Of a stretch of DNA of 64,000 nt, positions 47,923 through 59,228 are shown one piece after another. This DNA is from Rutstroemia sp. NJR-2017a BVV2. Taxonomy: Eukaryota > Ascomycota > Leotiomycetes > Helotiales > Rutstroemiaceae. The notes under the pieces are model-generated. The model was not told where the DNA came from, did no database searches, and saw nothing but the letters and a program-made list of their open reading frames with translations. Within the stretch, counting starts at the first letter, position 1. Every line of letters starts with the position of its first letter. The position numbers were made by a program, and so were the translations under genes. Location: assembly GCA_002946415.1 (NCBI GenBank), contig NJPS01000067.1, forward strand, positions 930,001-994,000, written 5' to 3'.

Positions 47923-50900
47923 TCAGTATAATGTCAACTTAATCCTCCTCAATGAGTCCTCATCCTCTTCCTCTTCGTCATCAGGATTCGTAGTTGCCAC
48001 AGCGCTAGTATCCCTTGTCCTCTGAAACAATTTCAAAATACCTTGATTCCCCACAACAGCCGCAATATCCAGCGCAGTTCTTCCTTGATTATCCTCATCT
48101 AAAACTTCACAGCCTTTCTCAAGGAACGCCTCAAATAACTTGGCGTTGTATGCCTGCTTTTTTTTGCCTTTCCTTTGGTAGTCTTGGTTGCTCCTGCCTG
48201 CAATTATATGCAGCGCTGATTGACCCTTGTTGTCCTTCGCAGTAAAATCTGCTCCATGTTGAGCGAACCATTGGAAATCCTCTATGTGTGTGTCGTAGTC
48301 GTCAAGCGGACGGGATGTACCGCCAACAGTAATGAATGTCAGCAAAGGTGTGGTTCCTTCATCGTTTCGTACATCAATGGCACCTCCGAGGGAAAGGTAT
48401 TTGTCCATAAGAGGAATATGATGTTCTAGAGTATCATTTCCTAGAGATCGCTTTCCGCAAATATAGTGAAGGAACGAGTTCCCTCGTGGGTCAAGTTCGA
48501 GGATATCTGCGCCTTCCTCGACGAGTTGTCGCACCATTGAAATCTTCGCTATGTCAAAAGCACGATGCAAAGGCGAGTAACCTTCATTATCTTTTCGTTT
48601 GATCAGATCGCGAACTCCTGGTATGTCCAAGATACGCTCGTTGATCATTGTGTCCCATTGCCGAGAAAGAAGGTAAAAGATGATATGCTCTCCCTTGTTG
48701 TCTATTGCCAAATAATCAATCTTGGAACCATGGACTGGCGAATCAACGAAGAGAAGATACGTATGAGAATAGTCATCCTCCAAACCCTCACTGTGTCTTG
48801 GCGAGGTTTGTTCTCCTAAGGATTCTGATACAATTCGAGAACAACAAGCCGCCATAAAGGCAGTTTGTCCTTCTTTATCTCGAATGTTCATATCGATTCT
48901 GGAATCTTTCAAAAGTGGGCGAAGTAATGTACTTGTCGCAGTTTCAAATAGGTAGTGTAGAGTAGGTTTTCCGTCTCTGACTGGCAGATGAACATTTGCG
49001 CCATGATTTAGTAATAGTTCTACCATCTTAGCAGCGACGGATGCTGAGCAGCCGCCACTCATAGGAGGACGTGCTGCTATCACTATTGGATATTTCTTCT
49101 CCAAAGGTTGCGGATAACTCGATCGAATTGTGGGATCTGTTGAAGTGTCGGGCATATTGCAATCTGCCCCATTCTCCAGGTAGAATTTTAATGTCTCCGC
49201 GTCGCCTACTTCTGCAGCTGAAGCAAGAACGCCTTTGGTGCCCCTGTTTACATCGGCACCGTACTTTAAGAGGAGGGCAATGGCGTCTTTATCTTTTCTG
49301 GCTCGATTCAATGGCGTAAGTCCATGTGAGTTTACCCTATTTGGATCAGCGCCGTTTTGAAGAAGTACTTCAGCACAGCGAAGTCTGAAATTGCCATGTG
49401 CTCTATCATATTTGTCTGAATATGCACACGCAATTTCAAGAGGGGTTTCATTTTCGGAATTTAACGCATGAATGTCGGCACCTATGTATGTTAGCCAATC
49501 TTTGTTGTTCATTTGTGGAGACATGGAGCATACCTCTCTCAATCAAATATCTCATTGCTTCAATCTGCCACCAATAATGTCCATTGGAGACGATATGAAG
49601 AGCAGTGGTTCCCGGAATGATATTTCCAGTCGCGGAGAACCAGATTACTTCCTCCACGAAATGGTAACTGTTCACGTTCACATTCCCTTTCTCAACCAAC
49701 AATCTAACCATATCCATATTCCATGTAGGCCGGTCGCAGGCAATTTGAAGGAGTGGACGTACCTCTTTCCACCGACATTTATCCGCCTCTATGAGTGTTT
49801 TGATGAATTCCGGATCATCAAAAAGCTTTGCTTTATCAATTACCTTGCCAACAAGCTCTGTCAGACCTAGTTTGGTCATCTTCCCCATGGGGGTTCTCTC
49901 GTCGCTCTTCGGGCGACCCTCGGCGAAGTCAAGGCCCCTCGCAATCAAAGCATCCATTGTAGGTTCATCGACACCTGGTAAATCCTGCATTATATGCTGC
50001 AAAGGATCGAACCCAGTGGCCTGCTCGAGGACAGCGGAAGCCCCATAGTATGATAACATCAGGCGAGCTTCCTCATAAACCTTGCTTTCTTTGCTCTTCT
50101 CACCTTTCAAAGCCGCCAACATTTCGGGACACTTAGCCTTCAATGCCATATTGTAAGTTTGTTGAATATCCATATCTGGCTTGTCGGCCGCAATCAACAT
50201 CTTTGCCATCACGCCAATTCGCAAATTCGAGAATTCCTTTTTGTAGAGACGGGTTGCGTTGCTGTTATCCTTCTTGATTGGGCTAATCCTGAAAGGATCC
50301 TGTGACTTAAAACGGTCACAACTTTCATTATCTAATGCAGCCCATATTTTCTGTTCTTCTATGGCTTCAACACAAGCTTCCAGCGGTCGTCTGTGGTTCT
50401 TGTCGCATTTGGTGAAATCTGCACCAGCTGCGAGTAAGATACTCACAGATTCAGGGTGCCCAGACCTACAAGCATCATGAAGAGGGGTTCTTCCATCACT
50501 GTCTTGAGCATCAAGTTCAACGTCATGGCCATTACCTGCATAGCTTAGCAACATTGAAACAATCCCAGCGCGACGACCTCGTGCTGCACAATGTAGTGGC
50601 GTACGACCATTAAATGCTTTAGCCCCCATATTTGCACCACATTCTATAATTTTGAGTGTCTGAAACTCGGAGAAGGCAGATGCATAATGGAGTGGAGTAT
50701 AGCCATCGCAATCTTTTGCATTGACGTCGAACGCGATTCCCAGTTGGGAAACAAAACCCACGAGAGTCTGTGGAAAAACCTTTCCCCTCCTTCTCTCGGA
50801 TGCTGTGGTATCCACTGGCATTATATGAAAAGCGGCTTGTTGGGCAGAGTTCTTTGAGTTGATACCAACTCCGTTCTTAATCAAGTATTTGATTAACAAA

Positions 50901-53900
50901 ATATCCTCTGGGTGTCCAATGAAACCCGATGCGACTTCATGCAATAAATTATTGCCATAACTATCAGTCCAGTTAAGGTCGGCACCATGATTGACAAACA
51001 GTTCGATCAACTCTCTTGGCTTCTCGGCATGGCAAGCGAGGTGCAGAATGCTCTTCCCTCCCACCCATGTTCGAGCAGTAATAGAAGGCTTCCTCGCATG
51101 CTCTAAAAGCAACTGAACAAATGCTCTATCTTTCGTAACAGCCTGGAGTAGTACAGTCATTCCTTCTCGATTACGAAGTTCGAGATCGATGCCGGCATCG
51201 ATGATCTTAGAAACATTGAAGGCACATTCTTTTCTCAAAGTGTTGGAACCATAAGTAGATATAGCGTGTAAGCAAGTCTCGTCCAAATCATTTTGTAAGT
51301 TGACATCGGCGCCTAGGCTAAGGACTGTAGTTAAAACACGATCCGTAACACGACTCGTATGGAGTTGACTGCCATTTGTGCAAATATGGAGTGGTGTGTT
51401 CCCTTTGGCATCTTTTATGTTCACATCTCCACCATGTTCCACCAGAAGCTTAAGGTGTTCGTCCGGACAATATATGTTTTCTATAGCCCTAAAAAATGTC
51501 AGTCTTGGCTGGCAGATTGAAGAACATAGCCTAGCCTACGCCATACACTCAGGGAACATAGTATGGCTCGGATTTTGGAATTCGAGCAAAAGGACTCCCC
51601 GAGGTTGGTATTACGTGAAATGATGCATCCAGATGCATAAAGTACATGATGCAGTCAATAATATTGAAGCTGGATTTATTGAAAGAAAATTGAACTTACA
51701 AGTGTAGAGGCGTTATACCGCTTTCATGTCGCGCTTGATTAGGATCCGCCTTACAGCGGAGAAGGGTTGCAGTAATATCCGTACTGGCCAAGTTTTTACA
51801 AGCTCGGTGGAGTAATGTATCGCCATCTGTGGTCAGCGCGCATGGATCTGACCCAGCGGCCAAGAAGAGATCTAAGACGGCGGGGGAGCTATCACGAGTG
51901 TTTTCCGTAAGTGTTAGGAGGAGCGGGGTGTTTCCCAAAGAGTCCCTTGTATTTATGTCAGCGCCCGCGGCTAAAAGCATGTTTAATATCTCTTTTACAG
52001 CCGTGAGTTTCTGATCAGTAGCGGCCATTGCTAATATATGCAATGCAGTCCTTCCACCTGGTTGGGCGTAAGGGTGTTTCCGATCCATGTAGGTAGGAGT
52101 TGGAGGAGTGGGTGTATGCACATCCGCACCCTTGTGTAGCAGTATTTTAACGCTCTGTGGTTCCAAGGATCTTGTAGCGACCATAAGCAGAGTCTCGTGG
52201 GCTACGATTCCCGGGCCCAAATGATCAGAAGAAAGTGCATTTGGCGAGACGTCCGTTTTCTCCAACAAAGCCCCAACTAGCGCATGATGGCCCTGACTAG
52301 CGGCAAAAAATATGGCATCTTCAAGTTCTTCTGTCTTGCAGTACGGAACCATTTCCATGACTGTTTCAAGATTTCCATTTCTGCTCGCATACGTCAAAGG
52401 GGGATTACCGACGGTTGAAACAGCGTTTCCACAATGCCTCCCTATATCCCTAGTCTGGGGAGTGAAAGGCGACACACCTAAACCATGTTAGAAGACTAAA
52501 TCTCCATTCAGGAGTAGCATCAACCTACCGGCATTAAGCAATAACTTAACCACCTGCCAATGATTTCTGGAAGCCGCTACATGAAGAGGTTTGATACCGT
52601 TAAAACTGGCGAGGTCTGGCTTTGCGCCAGCATCCAGCAGTAGCTTGACTAGCTCTGGATAACCCTTACGCGCTGCCCAAAATATAGGACTGCGCTCAGA
52701 ACTGTCTAGCTCATCAACGTCTGCGCCATTAGCAATGAGATGTTCTGCCCACTGGAATTGATAAGCTGATGAACATCCAGAAGAAAATAATTCAATGCTC
52801 ACCGAGGCCAAGCCATGGTCTGCAGCCACGAATAGTGGAGCAATTCCACATTGCACTTTATTGGTGAAAGGTTCATCAATCCTTGATAAATATCTAGACC
52901 AAGCAACAAAAGATGCGTTTTGCAGTTGGCAGAAATTTTCTAGCTTTTGGAAAAATTCCTGGTCCTTGAGATTATACTGCTTGGCGTGATATGGCCATTT
53001 CATCACAGCATATTCTAAGAGTGGATACTGTAAGAACGCGGCACTCATATCAAAACTGGGAAAGTAGTGATGTAAATCCAGCTCGGATTTTTTTACGTCG
53101 TACGCATCAAATGCACCACCTTGTAGCTGAGCAAGGCATGTAGAAGCAATATCCCGATGTGCAATCTTGGGATCAATGATCGGAAATTGAATGGCACTCG
53201 ATGTGCTACGATCTTCACGATCATTGTCTAAAAGGAACTCAGTGAAAGAGTGATGCAGAATTTGCACAACTTCATCCTCCATGATTTCTAATAGTGGACC
53301 ACAAGCAGATCTGACAATATCTTTACTGTCTCTACCGTCCTCCGAGATGTAGGCATTGGTTTCGACAGCTTTCGCAATTTCGATCAGTCGCATTGGTCGT
53401 GCAGCTTGAGTCACCAGCTGCAGGATGAGAATCTGGACCTCTTGACGGATTTTGGCAAGCTCTGCATGATCTCGCAACATGGAATTATACATATCTTCCA
53501 GCCCAACAGGTAGCTTAGCGACCATGTCCCGTAGAGATTGATCTTCACGACTTGTGTCGCTGACTGCTTGTGCAATTTGATCCAGCATAAGACGGGCATA
53601 CAAAAACAACCCCTGAGAACGTTCGCAAACGGTGTTTTTGATGAAACTTTGGGTTTCTCTATCCAGACCAGTGGTATCGAACTCTTTCGCACGTTGTTGA
53701 ACATAAATTGATATGTCTCGTTTCACGAGCTCTTCCTCGAGGCTGACATGTATAACCTGGGGATCCTTAAGGACCTTTTGAAGGTATTGTTTAGGTCGGC
53801 TGGTCATCAAGACCTTGATATTAGCTGGTCGAAATGATCCTAAGGCGTTGAGTTGGGAAAGAAATTCCTCATCCATATCCATCTCATCCAGTGCATCAAC

Positions 53901-54449
53901 AATACAATAAACTCGAGGTAGATCCCGCAAAGCCGCCAGGAGATATTTCCATAGTTGAGGGGTAGAAATATTCTCGACCGACTCTCGCTCCTGGATGTGT
54001 TTCCACAAAGCCATCTGTATGATTTCGCTATGATGGATAAGTTGACATAACCAATCTCGTAGAAGGGCACGAGAGGTACGATTCGATTCAATGATTTGTC
54101 TAAAGAAAAAGAAGAGGACTGGGACCGATTCCTTTACGGACAGCGATTCAACCATTGATGCTGCAAGAACACTTTTACCAGCTCCAGGAACAGCTTTGAT
54201 CCATATTGAGCCATGGTTGTCGGACGAATGCCATTGGCCGAACTGTGGCGTTTCACGGATCCATTCTCCGGTGTCGAGGGCTTTGGATGATGCATGTCTT
54301 TTGAATTCGCTGGAAGATGCAAAATAGTCCGTAGGCTTCAGCCAAGTCATAATCTTTTGGATATCGGGCTTCTCCACAGCGGCCATCAGTTTTGCGACTT
54401 CGCCAGACTCGACTATTTCGAAGCCATCAGATTCTTTATCGGAATCCAT
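47923..54449 (-). CDS. NACHT-ankyrin NLR-like (STAND) protein
   Basis: Four exons, 54449-52529, 52477-51700, 51488-49534 and 49481-47923, with matching phases, give 2070 residues. N-terminal segment of about 75 residues (LMAAVEKPDIQKIMTWLKPT, EWIRETPQFGQW) is the usual linker before fungal NACHT domains. NACHT: Walker A AVPGAGKS at 86-93, Walker B VYCIVDALDEMD at 180-191, VLMTSRPKQYL at 213-223, and the winged-helix region ILQLVTQAARPMRLIEIAKA with ILHHSFTEFLLDN. From about residue 560 to the end it is a long ankyrin array, including GVSPFTPQ, GGDVNIKDAKGNTPLH, DSDGRTPLHDACRSGHPESV, GNSFLHYICGKRS and NQGRTALDIAAVVGNQGILK; some repeats are degenerate. Each splice lies at a repeat edge. STAND proteins of this form sense ligands with the repeats and trigger immunity or cell death. 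No effector domain is recognisable at the N-terminus. Confidence 0.92.
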
Positions 54450-54769
54450 AATTAATTCGTGTTCATAAGCCCCGGGGCAAGACTTTAGACGTTAGATAGA
54501 ATGGAGTGAATGTAGAAGAAGTAGAAGAAGACCCCAAGGCAACAGGGGCACGTGAATGCGGCACAGTGCAGTTGGAAATGACAGAATAGGTTTAGCTCCA
54601 AGGTTATCTTGGCGAAGATGCCATGAACAAACGAAGAACAAATATATCTTCACTACCGAACGTTAATGTAATTTGTGTATTATATCCTCAAATCATGTAT
54701 AATTCAACAATTTGTACTCTAGTCCTGAGTCTCCTAACTGGTCTTTGTTTTGCAATTTGGTTTGCAGTC
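54450..54769. other. Upstream region of the NACHT-ankyrin gene
   Basis: About 320 bp. Promoter of the NACHT-ankyrin gene and the decayed 3' end of the carotenoid oxygenase relic. No further feature recognised. Confidence 0.4.
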
Positions 54770-55830
54770 TGCAGCATGCCAGCAGAACATGTTGACTTTG
54801 GCTTCGTTGTCACGTTCTCATATGATGATATGATAATGGCTCATCCCATGTATTGACCGTGTGGAAAATAGTACACGCATCCGTTTCAAACCACTGCTCC
54901 TTATCCAGTGCGTATTAAGGGAACATACTGAACCTGGTTGTTCCGTTTGGATTGAAAGCCACGAGTGGTTCGTTTCGCGTCAGGTTAAATGGATCTAACG
55001 ATAGAGGCATGTCGATGATGATGGTATGACCACTAGAAAAGCCAAAATCATGCATCATTTTTGGTGAGAAAATTCTTGGCACAGGCATGTTAGGGCCCTA
55101 TGGTAGCTAGATTGTACATCCAGCTACCATAGGGAGGATGGAGCGTATAGCTTCTCCCCTTTGCCGTTTTCTCTTACTGAGTATGACTGTATGACGGAAT
55201 ATCGCACCTATGGCTCGACAAAAGTGGAGTTGAAGACAACTAATTCGTCAGTTTGAGGATCGACGTGTGGCTGTTATACGTACGTGTCTCATCGTCCATT
55301 CTCGGAGAGACCTCAATGAGCTGGAGCCCCCAAGACCAGGTTTATCGTTAGCGGCGTGGATGCTCTCCCCGTCTGCTTTTCACCCGTCAAACCATCCTAC
55401 CGTTTGCAACTGAGGCAGACACGCTCTCATAGGTGGTCCGCTCTCACATGTCGCCAGCATCCTCCCATCATGGTGAATGATACTCGTATTTGCGACGCCG
55501 ATTCTTCTAGCCGGTCTTGAAAACCACGACAAAGACAATATACCGACCTTCCGCAGTATCGCACATATGATCCTGACCAAACTCGGCGCTGGATCAATCA
55601 ACATAGCAATACTGGGTAATACCCGCGTTCGAATGATTGGGTTCTCAGCCGTCATGCGTAACATATCTGTAACCACGAATGGATTTACACATTCGGGCCT
55701 CACGCCGTCCATCATGCGGCGGAAGAATACACCGCTCGCCATGCCATCACCATCCAACCAATTTTCCGAGCGGTTGGGCTGTTGTGGGATTTATTAGACC
55801 ATTGGGTAGTCCCATTTCGCACGTCTTGCA
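54770..55830 (-). pseudogene. Carotenoid cleavage oxygenase (RPE65/CCD family) pseudogene
   Basis: Read on the minus strand, family landmarks appear in the right order but across frames and stops: DGDGMASGVFFR (about 55757), VRPECVNPFVVTDMLRM, ANTSIIHHDGRMLATCESGP (about 55500) and LQTVGWFDG, then TGA at 55382-55380. After it come DPQTDELVVFNSTFVEP, then TAG at 55210-55208 and RYSVIQSYS, next NMPVPRIFSPKMMHDFGFSS (near 55080), DMPLSLDPFNLTRNEPLVAF and FSMFP, then TAA at 54917-54915, and WFETDACTIFHTVNTWDE. These match fungal carotenoid oxygenases (retinal- or apocarotenoid-forming). Homology continues straight across the stops, so they are nonsense changes rather than introns. At least one frame change and a hairpin insertion (55096-55134) add to the damage. 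Ends are approximate; the N-terminal quarter is not recognisable. It lies next to the opsin-related gene. Confidence 0.8.
55096..55134. repeat. 39-bp perfect hairpin inside the oxygenase pseudogene
   Basis: CCCTATGGTAGCT at 55096-55108 and its exact inverse at 55122-55134 with a 13-base loop. It interrupts the oxygenase homology between the LYAP and NMPVPRIF segments, so it looks like a small foldback insertion; CCCT flanks it on one side as a possible short duplication. Confidence 0.6.
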
Positions 55831-56646
55831 CCCCAATTGGTCCTAGAGGGATAGTGAGTTGGTATTTACATTGGTATGAAGCTGTGTTGCTCTCTGAGTC
55901 ATACGGAGATTTGGACTGAATAGTCACGTTCTAGGACATATTTTGAGAGACTCTAAGAGATATATTTCCCTTTTTCTCGAGTCTGGTAGTATTTCCGAGT
56001 CACCTATCTTCCGAGAATTTGTTTTTAACCTTTCAATATCTACTTAAATACAATTTGTACTGTAGTCACACTCTGTTCTCTATGCCACGGTCATTCAGAT
56101 TAAGAGTGAGACCAAAAATGTTTGTGGCGGATACATCATTCATCATTACTTGTGAGCTCATTTAGTTCTTTTATGCTGACTCAGTGGTATGCTATTTAAT
56201 ATGTGTATGTTTTTGCCGCCCTAGGTCTCAGCTAGACTGATAGTGACGATTCCGACGATGCAGGCTTGGCTCATGGAGCTTTATGCTCCGTCGTCTATGC
56301 AGAGAATCACTAGACCTAGTGCTTCTCAATGCCCTCGGCAGTGCGGTTGAGGCTCGAGAGGCTCGAGCAATGAGTTCAAAGTGTGGATTGGGGCGGCGCT
56401 ATGTTTGTAGATCGGCTTCTGAATCTACTTTATCTTCCTTCGGAGGACGACTCGGTTCGGATATATGGCTGCCTACCAACTACAAATTAAAGCTATTGTA
56501 GTCTACAATAGCTTTACGTGCGATTTTCACAGTGCCTACCATATCGGGCTACACCCAAATGCGTCTTAGAGGTTTAAGTACAGCTTAGATATACACAAGA
56601 TCAACGCCAGATAAACCGTCTATTCACACACGGTGAGGAGTCACAT
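55831..56646. other. Intergenic region between oxygenase relic and opsin-related gene
   Basis: About 800 bp, AT-rich. The 3' end of the opsin-related gene faces the former 5' end of the oxygenase. It may hold the missing N-terminal oxygenase sequence in unrecognisable form. No intact gene. Confidence 0.4.
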
Positions 56647-57586
56647 TTAAGCCTTCGCAACCCAGACTACCAGACCGAAATATGCCACTCCCATGATATC
56701 AGCAATTCCATATAAAACGCCTTCAACATTTGGGGAGACTATATTGGCCCCTTCACTAAGACACCAGACCACTCCATACATCATCCATGTCGCCATGCAG
56801 AACAAGGCACACACCATGTAGCGCCTGCGTCTGTTGAGATGTTTGGCCGAAACGTTTCGGTATCCAGTTACCATTGCCAGATATGTAATACTAGCCCAAG
56901 GAAGAGCACCATATCCACTGTATTGATTAAATGTGTTAGTTAAATGGTAAGCATTCGAACCTACACTGTGTGTGTTGAACCACTCACAAATAGGCCCATC
57001 TGTACGAAGAGGGGATCAGAGCACTGATCAAACCCGTTACAATAACCAAAAATGACATTATGGCTTCCAATAGAATGATTTGTGATGAGGCCCCAGTAAG
57101 GAGACAGAGTTCAACCATTGCCAGTGGGGTTGATATAGTCCTAGAGTAGTTCACTTAGTACGCCATCAGGAGTCGATGTATTCCTTCTGGTTTGGAGAGG
57201 GCGCTAACCACAGAATGTACCGAGCCCAGAAGACCTGTCGTGTTGGCATGCCATTGCTTGTTTCTGCTCCGCGGGGGAACTCCACCTCAACCGCTACCCA
57301 GCCTAGATCAGCCCCCATAGCGAAATACGCAAGAGACCCTGCATATGATGATAATGCCGAAAGAAAATATAATGTGCGTATTAATTTTCTTTGGGTTAGT
57401 ATCCCTGCAATAAGAAATGCCAGTGTGGCCACGGTAAAGATGGCAGTCACTGCCCAATAGCTGGTTTGATTTAGCAGTAGGTATATATCCTCGAAGAATA
57501 AGTAATGCGTACCAGTTGAGCCCCCAGTCTGATACATGGATATCTGCCGGGACGGTGTGTCTCATGATTTCTCTTCGGTGAAGCAT
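56647..57586 (-). CDS. Opsin-related protein (Hsp30/Yro2/ORP-1 type), no retinal-binding lysine
   Basis: Four exons, 57586-57513, 57460-57209, 57140-56988 and 56917-56647, with consistent phases, give 249 residues. Seven hydrophobic helices are visible: CYWAVTAIFTVATLAFLIAG; LYFLSALSSYAGSLAYFAMG; QVFWARYILWTISTPLAMVE; ASSQIILLEAIMSFLVIVTG; GALPWASITYLAMVTG; YMVCALFCMATWMMYGVVWC; GVLYGIADIMGVAYFGLVVW. Helix C has the microbial-rhodopsin ARY-W...TP frame, but the Schiff-base counterion Asp (bacteriorhodopsin D85) is Leu108. Helix G keeps the second Asp (D233) but the retinal-binding Lys position is Val237. It therefore belongs to the opsin-related proteins that cannot bind retinal, such as yeast Hsp30, Yro2 and Mrh1 and Neurospora ORP-1: plasma-membrane stress proteins tied to H+-ATPase control. 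Start is the ATG at 57586 (a second in-frame ATG lies at 57565). Confidence 0.85.
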
Positions 57587-58063
57587 TGTTGTCAGGGGCG
57601 AATGGTATATAGGTATTAACAATATTAAGGTCGAGTAGTTCTCAGTATAATAGGACTCTGGAATCTGCCTGTTTATTCTGTATATACAAAAATGACACTG
57701 GTCCCTTGATGATTCACAAACCAAAAACCTTGGGATGACATGTCAGATCTAAGGCATATCAGAAAATAAGCGGTGTGTCGCGACATATGCCTAACAATCA
57801 CACTAATATACCATTGGCCGCAATATGGAATTTTGAACAGTGTCACAGCTCGATACGCTGTATACCATTGGCTGAAAATTCTCAATGCACATCGGACCAT
57901 TCCTCATCAGAAACATCTCAGAAGTTTGGTGTAACTCGCAGACTACCAAATTAGTTTGTCACATACGTGGTAGTAGCATCTGACGGACTCCATATATGAT
58001 CTAACAAACTCGCCCCAGTGTCAAAGAAAACCGCTAAATTCCCATATATGAGCCATCCGGCAA
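57587..58063. promoter_or_regulatory. Divergent promoter of the opsin-related and SDR genes
   Basis: 477 bp between opposite ATGs, so these two genes may be co-regulated. Contains ATACCATTGGCCGCAATATG-like and ATACCATTGGCTGAAAATTC words (57808-57880), a direct repeat of ATACCATTGGC. Confidence 0.45.
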
Positions 58064-59228
58064 ATGAGCAACATGGGTGCATCTTCGTTACACATGATAA
58101 ACTTCGCCTTATCCAATCCAGCCACTTTCAGTCTCGATCCCGACGGTCCCATTCCATTTGTATACCGACTCATCGCGGCGAAGCGACTATCAGCAAAACA
58201 GCTTGATCTGACCCCTTTTCGGAACAAGAAAATCCTGATTGTAGGATGCACTAGTGGTTGTGGACTGGAGTGCGCACGAATCCTAGCTCAAGTTGGATGT
58301 CATCTTATAATTACAGCCAGAGACGAAAGAAGGGGAGACGAAGTATCGGAGGAGCTTAGAATTAGAGCCCATCAGGACACCAAGGTGCAGAGTATGAGGC
58401 TTGATGTAGCATCCTTTGACTCTTTGCATAATTTTGGTGCAGAGATTCAACGTATCTCGCATCTGGACACAGTGATTCTCAATGCGGGGGTGTATCGAAC
58501 TGATTACACGGTTTGTTCGGAGACTGGTTGGGAGGAGACCTTACAAGTAAGTTCATCTCAACGTTTGACAAATATGTATGGACTGACACAGATTAAAAAA
58601 GGTCAACTTTATAAGCAATTATATCCTCTCTCTGTTACTTCTTCCCCTTCTATTGAAGAGTCCCGTGCAAGGCAGACTGCTATTTGTGTCCTCCGAGGCA
58701 CACGCCTGGGCAAATATAAAAAGGCCTCATCTTTATGATCTTTATGACCTATTACACTCTCTCAACAACCCAAAGAAATACAGCTGCTATGACCGCTATC
58801 ACGTCTCCAAGATTCTCGTAGTCTTGTGGGCCCAGGAGCTTTCCCGTCGTCTCGATCCACAAAAGGTTTTGGTTGCTTCGGTTTCACCAGGATATTGTCA
58901 TACAGGCCTGTTTCGAGACTTTAATAGGAAAACTATTTCGTGCTGGCTGGAGCGGATATGCTGCCGCAGCGCTGAGAATGGCGCGTGCGAATATCTTACT
59001 GCTTTGGCTAACTTGGATACTACGAATAGAGGGAGGTTTTTCGCAAACAGTACTAACTATCTGTATGTTGGATATAATATTATTTTATCAATATGAGGCT
59101 AATATTTGTTTAGGCCATGTCGAGCAGCAAGCTCAGGGATAGCAGGGAAGATTCGGAATAGTATATATCAGGATATGGCTGTTATTCTGCCGAAGTCGAT
59201 CGTATCACTGCTGCTTCCACTAGAGTAG
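58064..59228 (+). CDS. Short-chain dehydrogenase/reductase (retinol-dehydrogenase-like)
   Basis: Three exons, 58064-58546, 58602-59062 and 59114-59228, give 352 residues. Rossmann cofactor loop GCTSGCG at 61-67 (TGxxxGxG form with Thr replaced by Gly), ITARDERRG after beta-2 (NADP(H)-like basic residues), NAG at 140-142, FVSSEAHAW with the catalytic Ser, and catalytic YHVSK at 227-231. The splice Q-VNFISNYILSLLLLPLLLK uses the AAAAAAG acceptor and restores the SDR helix that precedes the active-site strand. C-terminus: SPGYCHTGLFRDF and PKSIVSLLLPLE. Extended-loop SDRs of this kind include retinol dehydrogenases and 3-ketosteroid reductases; substrate cannot be read from sequence. The position opposite an opsin-related gene and near an oxygenase relic makes a retinoid or apocarotenoid substrate plausible. 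Confidence 0.85.
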
